Source of the DNA: Comamonadaceae bacterium
Lineage (GTDB): Bacteria; Pseudomonadota; Gammaproteobacteria; Burkholderiales; Burkholderiaceae_C
Direction: 5' to 3'
Assembly (NCBI GenBank): GCA_947476465.1
Contig: CANJQN010000017.1
Coordinates: 1-64,000, forward strand
Length of the DNA stretch: 64,000 nt
Position 1 is the first letter of the stretch, and every line of letters begins with the position of its first letter. Position numbers and translations under genes: made by a program. Shown here piece by piece: positions 45,130 to 54,377 of this stretch. Below the pieces are notes generated by a model. That model saw only the letters and a list, made by a program, of their open reading frames with translations, did not search any database and was not told where the DNA came from.

Positions 45130-47432
45130 CCCCCGCATTGTCCCAGCGCACGCAGCACGTTCTCGGCTGTGGCCGGCGCGGCCAGATCGCTGGCCTGCCC
45201 ACCGCCGGCGGCCACCGCGTCGCGCAATGCTTCCCACACGCTGATGCCCAGCATGAAGGGTGGTTCGCCCACCGCCTTGCTGCCGCCCACGTTGTCCTCG
45301 CGGTTGGCTTCAGGCCAGAGCTCGATCTTGAAGTGCGCCGGCACGTCGCCGGTGGTGGGAATCTTGTAGGTGCTGGGCGCGTGGGTGGTCAACTGACCCT
45401 TGTCGTTCCACACCAGTTGTTCGGTGGTGAGCCAGCCCACACCCTGGATGAAGCCGCCTTCGATCTGGCCGATGTCGATGGCCGGGTTGATGCTCGTGCC
45501 CACGTCGTGCAGGATGTCCACCGCCAGCACGCGGCTCTCGCCGGTGAGGGTGTCGATGGCCACTTCGCTGCAGGCGGCGCCGTAGGCGAAGTAGTAGAAC
45601 GGCCGGCCGGTGAGCGTGGCCTTGTCGTAGTGGATCTTGGGCGTGCGGTAGAAGCCGTCGCTCCATAGCTGGATGCGGTTGGCATAGGCTTGGCCTACCA
45701 CCGCTTCGAACGGCCGCGCGGCGGTTGGCGAGATCACCTGCCCACCTTGAAAGCGCACCGCGCCCGCGCCGCAGCCGTCCAGGCCGGCGACGAAGGCGGC
45801 CAGGTTGCTGCGAATGTTGCGCGCGGCGAACTGCGCCGCCCGGCCGTTGAGGTCGGTGCCGCTGGAGGCGGCGGTGGCCGAGGCATTGGGCACCTTCCCG
45901 GTATCGGTGGCGGTGATGCGCACCCGCTCGAAGGGCACGCCCAGTTCGTCGGCCACCAACTGCATGATCTTGGTGTGCAGGCCCTGGCCCATCTCGGTGC
46001 CGCCGTGGTTGATCTGCACACTGCCGTCGGTGAACACATGCACCAGCGCGCCGGCCTGGTTGAACAAGGTGGCGGTGAAGCTGATGCCGAACTTGACCGG
46101 CGTGAGTGCGATGCCGCGCTTGATCACCGGGCTGGCCGCGTTCCACCGGGCGATGGCGGCGCGGCGTTCGGTGTAGTGCGAGGTGTCGGCCAGCCGGGTG
46201 ATCAAGGGCGCAAGGATGTTGTCCTCGACCTTCATCTGGTAGTGGGTGACGTTGCGGTCTTGCACACCATAGAGGTTGCGCAGGCGCACCTGCAGCGCGT
46301 CCAGCCCGAGGTGCCGGGCGATGTCGCCCAGGATGGCCTCGATCACGATCACACCCTGCGGGCCGCCGAAGCCGCGAAACGCCGTGTGGCTTTGCACGTT
46401 GGTCTTGCAGCGGTAAGAGGCGATCTCCACGTCTGACAAAAAATAGGCGTTGTCGGTGTGGAAGACGGCGCGGTCGGCCACCGGGCCCGACAGGTCGGCC
46501 GAGAAGCCGCAGTTGGCCAGCATGGTCAGCTTCAGGCCCGTGACCAGGCCGCTGTCGTCAAAGCCCACGGCCCAGTCGTAGGCGAAGGGATGGCGCTTGC
46601 CGGTGACCAGAAAATCGTCGTCGCGGTCCAGCCGCAGCTTGACCGGCCGGCCCAGCTTGCGCGCGGCCAGCGCCGCCCACACCGCCAGATGGCCGGCCTG
46701 CGTTTCCTTGCCGCCGAAGCCGCCGCCCATGCGCCGGCATTCGACGCTGACGGCGTTGTTCGACAGGCCCAGGGCATGCGCCACCCAGTGCTGCACCTCG
46801 CCCGGGTGCTGCGTGCTGGAGTGGATGTGCCACTGGTCTTGCTCCATCGGAATGGCGTAGGCGACCTGGCCTTCCAGGTAGAAGTGCTCCTGGCCGCCCA
46901 CCTCCAGCTGGCCATGAAGGCGATGCGGCGCGGCGGCCAGTGCGTCCTCGGGGGCGCCGCGGCGCACGATGACCGGCGGCAGCACGTAGCTTTGGCGGGC
47001 GTGCGCCTCGCGCGGGGTGAGCACGGCGGGCAGGGGCTCGATGTCCAGCGTGACGCGGCGGGCGGCGCGGCGCGCCTGCATCACGGTGTCGGCCACGACC
47101 AGGCCCACCACCTGGCCGATGTGCTGCACGCTGTCGATCGCGAACACCGGTTCGTCGTGGGCGAAGGCGGCCAGCATCGCGTCGCCAGGGATGTCGGCGG
47201 CCAGCACCACGCCGCGCACGCCATGCTCGGCCAGCGCCGCCTGGGTGTCCACGCCGCGCAGCCGGCCATGCGCCACGGGCGAGAGGATCGGCGCGGCATG
47301 CAGGGTGCCGCGCAGCTCGAGGATGTCGTCGATGTAGGTGGCGCGGCCGGCGACCTGCGCGCGGGCGCTTTCGTGGATGCGCGAGCTGCCAACCGCAGGT
47401 GCCGGGGCCAGGACGGGGTCGCGGGCGGTCAT
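45126..47432 (-). CDS. xdhB: Xanthine dehydrogenase, molybdopterin-binding subunit
   Basis: A 768-residue large subunit of the two-subunit bacterial XDH. It shows the aldehyde-oxidase/XDH a/b hammerhead start (ARAQVAGRATYIDDI), FYLEGQVAYAIP, ECRRMGGGFGGKE, RCKTNVQSHTAFRGFGGPQG and the late QIEGGFIQGVGWLTTEQL with the cofactor-binding GSKAVGEPPFML. The catalytic Glu region (VGEPP) is intact. It oxidises hypoxanthine and xanthine to urate. Its start overlaps the small-subunit stop. Confidence 0.96.
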   Translation of the reverse strand: MTARDPVLAPAPAVGSSRIHESARAQVAGRATYIDDILELRGTLHAAPILSPVAHGRLRGVDTQAALAEHGVRGVVLAADIPGDAMLAAFAHDEPVFAIDSVQHIGQVVGLVVADTVMQARRAARRVTLDIEPLPAVLTPREAHARQSYVLPPVIVRRGAPEDALAAAPHRLHGQLEVGGQEHFYLEGQVAYAIPMEQDQWHIHSSTQHPGEVQHWVAHALGLSNNAVSVECRRMGGGFGGKETQAGHLAVWAALAARKLGRPVKLRLDRDDDFLVTGKRHPFAYDWAVGFDDSGLVTGLKLTMLANCGFSADLSGPVADRAVFHTDNAYFLSDVEIASYRCKTNVQSHTAFRGFGGPQGVIVIEAILGDIARHLGLDALQVRLRNLYGVQDRNVTHYQMKVEDNILAPLITRLADTSHYTERRAAIARWNAASPVIKRGIALTPVKFGISFTATLFNQAGALVHVFTDGSVQINHGGTEMGQGLHTKIMQLVADELGVPFERVRITATDTGKVPNASATAASSGTDLNGRAAQFAARNIRSNLAAFVAGLDGCGAGAVRFQGGQVISPTAARPFEAVVGQAYANRIQLWSDGFYRTPKIHYDKATLTGRPFYYFAYGAACSEVAIDTLTGESRVLAVDILHDVGTSINPAIDIGQIEGGFIQGVGWLTTEQLVWNDKGQLTTHAPSTYKIPTTGDVPAHFKIELWPEANREDNVGGSKAVGEPPFMLGISVWEALRDAVAAGGGQASDLAAPATAENVLRALGQCGG

Positions 47433-49090
47433 GCGCTCACCTCGCCGGGCGTCACGCGCTCGAGGTTGATGCCGGTGATGCCCTGGCTTTCCAGCCAGAA
47501 GCGCCGCATCAGGTTGCCCAGCACCTGGCGCCTGTACCCGGCCGAGGCGCGCATGTCGGAGATGGGGGCGAACTCGGCTCGCAAGCTGTCGCTGGCGGCG
47601 CGGGCGGCGGCCTCGGTCCAGGGCTGCCCTTGCAGCAAGGCCTCGGTGGCGCGGCCGCGGGTCGGGGTGGCGGCCACGCCGCCGGCGCCGATGCGCGGGG
47701 TCTGCACACGCCCGCCCTGCAGACGCAGGTTCACCGCCAGGCAGACGGCGGAGATGTCGTCGTCAAAGCGCTTGGAGATCTTGTAGACGCGCATGAACTC
47801 GCCTTCGGCCGGGGCAGGCACCAGGATGCGGGCCAGCACCTCACCGGGCGCGAGCACCGTCTGGCGGTAGCCGGTGTAGAAGTCTTCCAGCGCCAGCGCA
47901 CGCTCGCCGCCGGGGCCGGCCAGCACCACCTGGGCGCCCAGCGCGATCAGCAGCGGCATCGAGTCACCGATGGGCGAGCCATTGGCCACGTTGCCGCCCA
48001 GCGTGCCCGAGTTGCGCACCGGCAGGCCGGCGAAGCGCTCACTGAAGGTCTGCAGCTGCGGCCGCTGCGCCACCAGGGCGGCGAAAGCGTCGGCCAGGGT
48101 GACGGCCGCGCCGATGGCAATGCCGCTCTGGCCGTGCGGGCCCACGGGGCTGGCCTCGATGCGGCGCAGCTCGGCCACGCGGGTGAGGTCGAGCACCTGA
48201 TCGAAGCGCTTGTGCTGCTTGGTCACCCACAGGCCGGCGTCGGTGCAGCCGGCGACTAACTGCGCGTTCGGGTGGGCGGCGCGCAGGGCGAGCAGCTCGG
48301 GGAGGGTGGTGGGAAGGAGGTAGTTCTCGGTGAGGGCTGACCCCCCTCCACCCGTTCGGGCTGAGCCCTTCGACAAGCTCAGGACAGGCCCTGTCGAAGC
48401 CCTTGCCGGCACAGGTGGGATGGAGGCTTCGACAAGCTCAGCCCGAACGGGGGTGGGCTCAGCCCGAACGGGGATGGGCTCAGCCCGAACGGGGGTGGGC
48501 TCAGCCCGAACGGATGTGGAGGAGGTAGGAGCGTCCAGGGCCTTCAACTGCGCCAGCAGCTTCACCTCGTCCACCCTCACCGGCGGCAGCGCCGCCATCC
48601 GCTGCGCCGCATCCAGGATCGGCCGGTAGCCGGTGCAGCGGCACAGGTTGCCCGAGAGATCGGCCTGCGCCATCTCGCGGCTGATGGCCGCGCCGCGCGC
48701 GCATTGGTTCTGGTACATGCCGAACAGGCTCATGACGAAACCGGGAGTGCAAAAGCCGCATTGCGAGCCGTGGCATTGCACCATGGCCTCTTGCGCCGGG
48801 TGCGGCGTGCCGTCGGCGGCGGCGATGTCTTCCACCGTCCACAACGCCAGGCCGTCGATGGAATGGGCCAGCCGGATGCAGCTGTTGATGGCGCGCCAAC
48901 GCAGGCCCTGCCCCTCGGCTTGGGCCAGCACCACGGTGCAGGCGCCGCAGTCGCCCTCGCCGCAGCCTTCCTTGGTGCCGGTGGCGCCCAGGTCCTCGCG
49001 CAGCACTTCGAGCAGCGTGCGGTCGGGTGGTACATTGCCCAGCGTCACCTGTTCGCCTCGGCGGATGAATCGGATCGTCTTGGCTTGCAT
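47429..49090 (-). CDS. xdhA: Xanthine dehydrogenase, Fe-S/FAD subunit, with in-frame repeat array
   Basis: A 553-residue small subunit with plant-type 2Fe-2S ligands (KEGCGEGDCGACTVVL), a second 2Fe-2S cluster (GSQCGFCTPGFV and NLCRCTGYRPI) and an FAD-binding domain from about residue 255 (NAQLVAGCTDAGLW, GTLGGNVANGSPIGDS). Between the domains a linker of about 55 residues (193-247) consists of VRAEPTP-type peptides and LSLSKG, encoded by REP copies. Normal homologues have a short linker here. The gene is divergent from the BMP transporter ATPase gene, with only 11 bp between start codons. Confidence 0.95.
   Translation of the reverse strand: MQAKTIRFIRRGEQVTLGNVPPDRTLLEVLREDLGATGTKEGCGEGDCGACTVVLAQAEGQGLRWRAINSCIRLAHSIDGLALWTVEDIAAADGTPHPAQEAMVQCHGSQCGFCTPGFVMSLFGMYQNQCARGAAISREMAQADLSGNLCRCTGYRPILDAAQRMAALPPVRVDEVKLLAQLKALDAPTSSTSVRAEPTPVRAEPIPVRAEPTPVRAELVEASIPPVPARASTGPVLSLSKGSARTGGGGSALTENYLLPTTLPELLALRAAHPNAQLVAGCTDAGLWVTKQHKRFDQVLDLTRVAELRRIEASPVGPHGQSGIAIGAAVTLADAFAALVAQRPQLQTFSERFAGLPVRNSGTLGGNVANGSPIGDSMPLLIALGAQVVLAGPGGERALALEDFYTGYRQTVLAPGEVLARILVPAPAEGEFMRVYKISKRFDDDISAVCLAVNLRLQGGRVQTPRIGAGGVAATPTRGRATEALLQGQPWTEAAARAASDSLRAEFAPISDMRASAGYRRQVLGNLMRRFWLESQGITGINLERVTPGEVSA
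48351..48513. repeat. REP array inside xdhA
   Basis: A rearranged REP pair (CCGTTCGGGCTGAGCCCTTC, ACAAGCTCAGGACAGGCCCT) is followed by a single REP and three short tandem units ending CAGCCCGAACGG. All are within the open frame of xdhA and encode its inter-domain linker. Confidence 0.9.
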
Positions 49091-49101
49091 GGAAAGTCAG
49101 T

Positions 49102-50652
49102 ATGGCGCAATTGGGCATGAGCACACCACGGCTGCAACTGGAGGGGATCACCAAGCGTTACCCTGCGGTGGTCGCCAACGACGGCGTCTCCCTGCGCGTG
49201 GCGGCGGGTCAGGTGCATGCGGTGCTGGGCGAGAACGGTGCCGGCAAGTCCACGCTCATGAAAATCATCTACGGCAGCGTCAAGCAAGATGCGGGCCGCG
49301 TGCTGTGGAACGGCCAGCCGGTGCAAGTGCGCAATCCGCAGGAGGCGCGGGCGCTGGGCATCAGCATGGTGTTTCAGCATTTCAGCCTGTTCGACACCCT
49401 CACCGTGGCAGAGAACGTCTGGCTGGGGCTGGGCAAGCGACTGACGTTGGCGCAGGTGTCGCAGCGCATCACCGCCAAGGCTGCCGAATATGGCCTGGAC
49501 ATCGACCCCAGCCGCCCGGTGCACACGCTGTCGGTGGGCCAGATGCAGCGGGTGGAGATCATCCGCGCCCTGCTGACCGACCCCAAGCTGCTGATCCTCG
49601 ACGAACCCACCTCGGTGCTCACGCCACAGGCTGTGGAAAAGCTGTTCGTGGTGCTGCGCACGCTGGCCGCGCAAGGCTGCAGCATCCTCTACATCAGCCA
49701 CAAGCTGCACGAGATCCGTGCGCTGTGCGACGCCTGCACCGTGCTGCGCGGCGGCAAGGTCACCGGCGAGTGCGATCCGCGCCAGGAGAGCAATGCCTCG
49801 CTCAGCCGCCTGATGATCGGCGCCGAGCCGCCAGCCCTGGAGCATCGCGCCCGCACGCCGGGCGAAGCGGTGTTGCAAGTCGATAGCCTGACGTTGCCGC
49901 GCGAATCGCCCTTTGGCATTGATCTGGCCGACGTCTCGCTGCAGGTGCGCGCCGGCGAGGTGGTGGGCATTGCCGGTGTGTCGGGCAACGGCCAGGGCGA
50001 GCTGTTGTATGCCCTGTCCGGCGAAGACCGGCGCGCCGAGCCGGCCATGGTGCGGGTGGCCGCAACGCCGGCCGGCCGGCTGGGCCCCGGCCGGCGGCGC
50101 GCGCTGGGCTTGCACTTCGTGCCCGAGGAGCGCCTGGGCCGCGGCGCCGTGCCCTCGCTGGGGCTGGCGCACAACCTCATGCTCACGCGGCGCGAGGCTT
50201 TCGGGTGGGGCGGCTGGATCCGCGTGGGCGTGCTGCCGGCGCAGGCCGAACGCATCATTAAACTGTTCAATGTGCGCGCCGGCGGCCCCAATGCCCCGGC
50301 ACGATCCTTGTCGGGTGGCAATTTGCAAAAGTTCATCGTCGGCCGCGAGATCGACGCCAACCCGAAGCTGTTGATCATCTCGCAGCCCACCTGGGGCGTC
50401 GACGTCGGTGCGGCGGCGCAAATTCGGGGCGAGATTCTTCGCCTGCGCGACGCCGGTTGCGCGGTGCTGGTGGTGAGCGAGGAACTGGACGAACTCTTTG
50501 AAGTGAGCGACAGATTGCATGTCATTGCCAAGGGGAAGCTGTCGCCCTCGATCGCCCGCGCGCAGGCCACCGTGGAACAGATCGGCGAGTGGATGAGCGG
50601 CTTGTGGGACGCGCCGCACGAGCTGGCTGCCCAGGAGGCCGCCCGTGTTTAA
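49102..50652 (+). CDS. BMP-type nucleoside/nucleobase ABC transporter, double ATPase
   Basis: A 516-residue protein with two ABC domains (Walker A GENGAGKSTL; second domain GVSGNGQGELL), signature LSVGQMQRVEI and Walker B LLILDEPTSVL. The second half has ARSLSGGNLQKF and degenerate ATP-binding residues, as in RbsA/NupA-like proteins. It belongs with the permeases and lipoprotein downstream (order ATPase, permease, permease, binding protein). An alternative start at 49117 (ATGAGCACACC) would widen the gap to xdhA. Location suggests purine uptake. Confidence 0.93.
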   Translation: MAQLGMSTPRLQLEGITKRYPAVVANDGVSLRVAAGQVHAVLGENGAGKSTLMKIIYGSVKQDAGRVLWNGQPVQVRNPQEARALGISMVFQHFSLFDTLTVAENVWLGLGKRLTLAQVSQRITAKAAEYGLDIDPSRPVHTLSVGQMQRVEIIRALLTDPKLLILDEPTSVLTPQAVEKLFVVLRTLAAQGCSILYISHKLHEIRALCDACTVLRGGKVTGECDPRQESNASLSRLMIGAEPPALEHRARTPGEAVLQVDSLTLPRESPFGIDLADVSLQVRAGEVVGIAGVSGNGQGELLYALSGEDRRAEPAMVRVAATPAGRLGPGRRRALGLHFVPEERLGRGAVPSLGLAHNLMLTRREAFGWGGWIRVGVLPAQAERIIKLFNVRAGGPNAPARSLSGGNLQKFIVGREIDANPKLLIISQPTWGVDVGAAAQIRGEILRLRDAGCAVLVVSEELDELFEVSDRLHVIAKGKLSPSIARAQATVEQIGEWMSGLWDAPHELAAQEAARV

Positions 50653-51715
50653 GCTGGAGCCGCGTCCGCAGGCGTCGTCCTTCTGGAGCATCGCCTCGCC
50701 GGTGCTGGCACTGGTCATCACGGTGTTGGTTGGTGTGCTGTTGTTCATGGCGCTGGGCAAAGACCCGGTGCGCGGCCTGCAGATGTTCTTATGGGAGCCG
50801 ATCAAGTCGCCCTACGCCCTGGGCGAGCTGACGGTCAAGGCCATCCCGCTGCTGCTGATCGCGTTGGGGCTGGCCGTGTGCTTTCGCTCCAATGTCTGGA
50901 ACATCGGCGCCGAGGGGCAGTTTGTGATTGGTGCGCTGTGTGCCGGCGGCGTGGCGCTGCTGGCCGGCAAGGACACCACCCGCTGGATCGTGCTGGCCAT
51001 CCTGCTGGCGGGCGTGGCGGGCGGCATGCTGTGGGCCGGCATCACGGCCTTCCTGCGTGACCGCTTCAACGCCAACGAGATCCTGGTCAGCCTGATGCTG
51101 GTGTACGTGGCCGTGCAGCTGCTTATGTATTTTGTGTTCGGCCCCTGGAAAGACCCGGCGGGCTACAACTTTCCGCAGACCAAGACCTTCGAGGCCGTCA
51201 CGCAGGTGCCGCGTCTGATGGCCGGCTCGCGCGTCAACGTCGGGCTGCTGCTGGCGCTGGCCGGGGTGGCGGCCCTGTGGGTCTTCCTTTTTCGCACCCG
51301 CGCCGGTTTTGCACAGCAGGTGGGTGGTTTGGCGCCGGCAGCGGCGCGCTATGCGGGCTTTTCCTCGCGCCGCGCGTTGTGGGTGGCGCTGCTGGTCTCG
51401 GGCGGCGCCGCCGGCCTGGCCGGTGCGCTGGAGGTGGCCGGGCCGATCGGCCAGCTGACACCCTATGTGCCGGCCGGCTACGGCTTCGCGGCCATCATCG
51501 TGGCCTTCGTCGGGCGGCTGCACCCGGTGGGCATGGTGTTCTCGGCCATCCTCATGAGCATGTTCTACATCGGCGGTGAGCTGGCGCAATCTCGCCTGGG
51601 GTTGCCCAAGTCGCTCACCGGCGTGTTCCAGGGGCTGCTGCTGTTCACCCTGCTGGCTTGCGACACGCTGCTGGTGTGGCGGGTGCGCTGGGTGGGAAAG
51701 GTGGTCCCTGGATGA
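50645..51715 (+). CDS. BMP-type ABC transporter permease 1
   Basis: A 356-residue RbsC-like permease with about nine to ten membrane segments. It has LIALGLAVCFRSNVWNIGAEG (the usual N-I-G-A-E-G of nucleoside permeases) and FNANEILVSLMLVYVAVQLL. The GTG start overlaps the end of the ATPase gene by 8 bp, indicating coupling. It pairs with permease 2. Confidence 0.94.
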   Translation: MFKLEPRPQASSFWSIASPVLALVITVLVGVLLFMALGKDPVRGLQMFLWEPIKSPYALGELTVKAIPLLLIALGLAVCFRSNVWNIGAEGQFVIGALCAGGVALLAGKDTTRWIVLAILLAGVAGGMLWAGITAFLRDRFNANEILVSLMLVYVAVQLLMYFVFGPWKDPAGYNFPQTKTFEAVTQVPRLMAGSRVNVGLLLALAGVAALWVFLFRTRAGFAQQVGGLAPAAARYAGFSSRRALWVALLVSGGAAGLAGALEVAGPIGQLTPYVPAGYGFAAIIVAFVGRLHPVGMVFSAILMSMFYIGGELAQSRLGLPKSLTGVFQGLLLFTLLACDTLLVWRVRWVGKVVPG

Positions 51716-51744
51716 CACATGCCCGTCATTCGCACAAAGTTGTC

Positions 51745-51884
51745 CGTCATTCCCGCGAAGGCGGGAATCCAGGAGCGCGGTCTGACCGGCGCGACGGGCC
51801 ATCGCTGCGCTGGGCCACCGCCTGGATCCCCGCCTTCGCGGGGATGACGCAATGTCTGTCATCCCCGCGAAGGCGGGGATCCAG
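51745..51884. repeat. MITE-like element between the two BMP permease genes
   Basis: It starts GTCATTCCCGCGAAGGCGGG and closes with TTCGCGGGGATGAC at about 51848; a second start GTCATCCCCGCGAAGGCGGG follows to 51884. It inserts about 200 bp between two genes that are otherwise tightly coupled in related operons. Confidence 0.9.
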
Positions 51885-51917
51885 GCCCGTCCTAACCACA
51901 CCACGACGGTGAACTGA

Positions 51918-52835
51918 ATGGACACCTACGCCCTGCTCATCGCCGCCACGCTCAACGCCGGCACCGTGCTGGCCATCGCCTCGCTGGGCCTGTTGATCAA
52001 CGAAAAAGCCGGCATCGTCAACCTGGGGGCCGAAGGCATCATGCTGTGCGCGGCCATCGCCGGCTTCGCGGCGGTGGTGCACACCGGCAGCGACATCGCC
52101 GGTTTTGTCGCCGGTGCCGCGGCCGGCGCCTTGCTGTCGGCGCTGTTCGGCTGGCTGGTGATCTGGCTGAACACCAACCAGTACGCCACAGGTCTGGCGC
52201 TCAGCCTGTTCGGCGGCGGGTTTTCGGCCTTCGCCGGCATCGCCTACGTGCAGGAGAAACTGCCTGAGCGGGTGCAATACGCCGCTCCCTTCCTGTCGGA
52301 CCTGCCGCTGATCGGCCCGGCGCTGTTTCGCCAGCATCCGATCGTGTACCTCACCATCGCCTTCACTGGCGCACTGATCTGGTTTTTGTACCGCACGCGC
52401 GCCGGGCTGGTGCTGCGCTCGGTGGGCGAATCGCCCGATTCGGCCCATGCCCTGGGTTACCCGGTGCGCCGCATCCGCCTGGCCGCGGTGGTGGCCGGCG
52501 GCGCGCTGTGCGGCCTGGCCGGGGCCTACCTGTCGGTGGTCTACACCCCCCTGTGGGTCGAGGGCATGGTGGCCGGCAAGGGCTGGATCGCGCTGGCCCT
52601 GACCACCTTCGCCACCTGGCGGCCGGCCCGGGTGCTGCTGGGCGCCTACCTGTTCGGTGGCGTGACCATGCTGCAGTTTCACCTGCAGGGCGCGGGCGTG
52701 GAAGTGGCCAACGAGTTCCTCACCATGCTGCCGTACATCGCCACCATCGTGGTGCTGGCCCTGATGTCGCGCAACCCTGTTTGGATTCGGGTAAACATGC
52801 CGGCATCGCTGGGCAAGCAATTCCATCCCGGCTGA
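51918..52835 (+). CDS. BMP-type ABC transporter permease 2
   Basis: A 305-residue permease with about eight membrane segments. It contains GLLINEKAGIVNLGAEGIMLC (the NLGAEG signature of this half), WLNTNQYATGLALSLFGGGF and VVYTPLWVEGMVAGKGWIALALT. It forms the heteromeric channel with permease 1. Confidence 0.94.
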   Translation: MDTYALLIAATLNAGTVLAIASLGLLINEKAGIVNLGAEGIMLCAAIAGFAAVVHTGSDIAGFVAGAAAGALLSALFGWLVIWLNTNQYATGLALSLFGGGFSAFAGIAYVQEKLPERVQYAAPFLSDLPLIGPALFRQHPIVYLTIAFTGALIWFLYRTRAGLVLRSVGESPDSAHALGYPVRRIRLAAVVAGGALCGLAGAYLSVVYTPLWVEGMVAGKGWIALALTTFATWRPARVLLGAYLFGGVTMLQFHLQGAGVEVANEFLTMLPYIATIVVLALMSRNPVWIRVNMPASLGKQFHPG

Positions 52836-52880
52836 TAATTTGCTCGTTTTGCGCATCCCACCCCTTTCACAGGAACTCCG

Positions 52881-54035
52881 ATGATCGACCTCAAGAAACG
52901 CTCCCTTTTCCACGTTGCGGCCCTGACCGCCGCCGCTGCCGCCGTCCTGGTGGGCTGCGGCAAGAAGGAAGAACCCGCGCCCGCCCCGGCCCCCGCCGCA
53001 GCGGCCTCGGCCCCGGCCAAGCCCGCGCCGCTGAAGGTGGCTTTCGCCTATGTCGGCCCGGTGGGCGATGGCGGCTGGACCTTTGCACACGACAACGGCC
53101 GCAAGGCGGTCGAAAAAGAGTTCGGCGACAAAGTGGTCACCAGCTTCGTCGAGAAGGTGCTCGAATCGGCCGACGCCGAGCGCGTGCTGCGCGACATGGT
53201 CGGCCAGGGCAACAAGCTGATTTTTGGCACCACCTTCGGCTACATGGAGCCCATGCTCAAGGTGGCCACCGACAGCAAAGACGTGCGCTTCGAGCACGCC
53301 ACCGGCAACAAGACCGCCGAGAACCTGCGCACCTACGACAGCCGCACCTACGAAGGCGCCTACTTGGCCGGCGTGATCGCCGGCAAGATGACCAAGACCA
53401 ACACCCTGGGCGTGGTCGGCTCTATCGCCATCCCCGAGGTGGTGCGCAACATCAACAGCTTTACGCTGGGTGCGCAGTCGGTCAACCCGAAGGTCAAGAC
53501 CAAGGTGGTGTGGGTGGGCGAGTGGTTCAACCCGCCCAAGGAAACCGAGGCCGCCACCTCCCTCATCAACGGCGGCGCCGACGTGCTGATGCAAAACACC
53601 GATTCGTCCGCCGTGCTGCAGACCGCCGAGAAAATGGGCAAGCGCGCCTTCGGCTGGGACAGCGACATGACCGCCTACGGCCCCAAGGCCCACCTGGGTT
53701 CGGCCGTCATCAACTGGGGCCCCTACTACGTGAAGGCGGTGCGCGAACAGCTCGAAGGCACCTGGGCCGGCAACAGCAAATCATGGTGGGGCGTCAAGGA
53801 AGGCGCGATCGACTTCGTCTCGGTCGCGGCCGACGTGCCCGACGATGTGAAGAAGAAGGTCGACGAGATCAAGGCCGGCCTGAAAGACGGCAGCTTCGCC
53901 ATCTGGAAGGGCCCGATCACCGACAACACCGGCAAGGTGCAGGTGGCCAAGGATGCCACCGCCGATGACGCCTTTCTGGGCGGGGTCAACTTCTATGTGA
54001 AGGGCGTGGAAGGCAAGGTGCCGGGGGCGAAGTAG
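52881..54035 (+). CDS. BMP-family substrate-binding lipoprotein
   Basis: A 384-residue lipoprotein with signal MIDLKKRSLFHVAALTAAAA and lipobox VLVGC (Cys26). An Ala/Pro linker is followed by a Bmp domain: VAFAYVGPVGDGGWTFAHDNG, EHATGNKTAENLRTYDSRTYEGAYLAGVIAG and NTDSSAVLQTAEKMGKRAFGWDSDM. This family binds purine nucleosides or bases. A GATAAT (52834-52839) before the gene suggests an extra promoter, and an AGGAA ribosome-binding site precedes the ATG. Confidence 0.94.
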   Translation: MIDLKKRSLFHVAALTAAAAAVLVGCGKKEEPAPAPAPAAAASAPAKPAPLKVAFAYVGPVGDGGWTFAHDNGRKAVEKEFGDKVVTSFVEKVLESADAERVLRDMVGQGNKLIFGTTFGYMEPMLKVATDSKDVRFEHATGNKTAENLRTYDSRTYEGAYLAGVIAGKMTKTNTLGVVGSIAIPEVVRNINSFTLGAQSVNPKVKTKVVWVGEWFNPPKETEAATSLINGGADVLMQNTDSSAVLQTAEKMGKRAFGWDSDMTAYGPKAHLGSAVINWGPYYVKAVREQLEGTWAGNSKSWWGVKEGAIDFVSVAADVPDDVKKKVDEIKAGLKDGSFAIWKGPITDNTGKVQVAKDATADDAFLGGVNFYVKGVEGKVPGAK

Positions 54036-54048
54036 GGCGGCTTGGCTG

Positions 54049-54240
54049 TCATTGTCTTGAAGAACCGCCCTTAGGGGTGGTTCGAGCGCTTGTCGATTTC
54101 AGATTGGGCAGGGAGCTCTTTGTAGCTTTGGACCAGTCAAGGTGCTCGGTGGAGTCGTGGGCTGCCCAGTACGCCCGCTCTTGCGCCTCGCTGGCGAACT
54201 TCGGAACAAGCTGCAGTGCGGTTTTGACTGGCTTGGTCAT
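54049..54240 (-). pseudogene. CopG/BrnA-type antitoxin, C-terminally altered
   Basis: A 63-residue frame contains VPKFASEAQERAYWAAHDST followed by LDWSKATK, which is the N-terminal signature of BrnA-like/CopG-family antitoxins (typically followed by a ribbon-helix-helix domain). After PNLK the sequence departs to TSARTTPKGGSSRQ and stops, so the DNA-binding domain is lost. Its ATG overlaps the end of a BrnT-like remnant (ATGA), as in intact operons. A 9-bp hairpin at 54062-54083 lies in the altered tail. Confidence 0.65.
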
Positions 54241-54311
54241 GAATGTTCGTTCCTCTCGGTGCGTGTCCCTGGCGAAATCACACGGATCAACAAGCCTGAT
54301 TTGGCGAGTGT
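54237..54311 (-). pseudogene. BrnT-like toxin, 3' remnant
   Basis: Just upstream of the antitoxin the frame reads KSGLLIRVISPGTRTERNEH, matching the usual end of BrnT toxins (RVISAR-AT--ER). Nothing upstream resembles the rest of the toxin (catalytic core and N-terminal part are missing). With the truncated antitoxin it marks a decayed toxin-antitoxin locus. Confidence 0.5.
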
Positions 54312-54377
54312 GACAGTGATCGCATGTTCGGCGCGTTTGTTGTCATGTCGCTGATCTCGCGTGGCTGGGTGGGCATC

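Noticed and set aside
49091..49101. Divergent promoter between xdhA and the BMP ATPase gene
   Set aside because: Only 11 bp separate the start codons, too short for two promoters; they must lie within the coding ends or the starts differ, and no clear hexamers were found.
51747..53693. Minus-strand open frame opposite BMP permease 2 and the lipoprotein gene
   Set aside because: The plus-strand genes have clear domains, and the minus frame starts in a MITE and has His/Gln/Gly-rich shadow composition.
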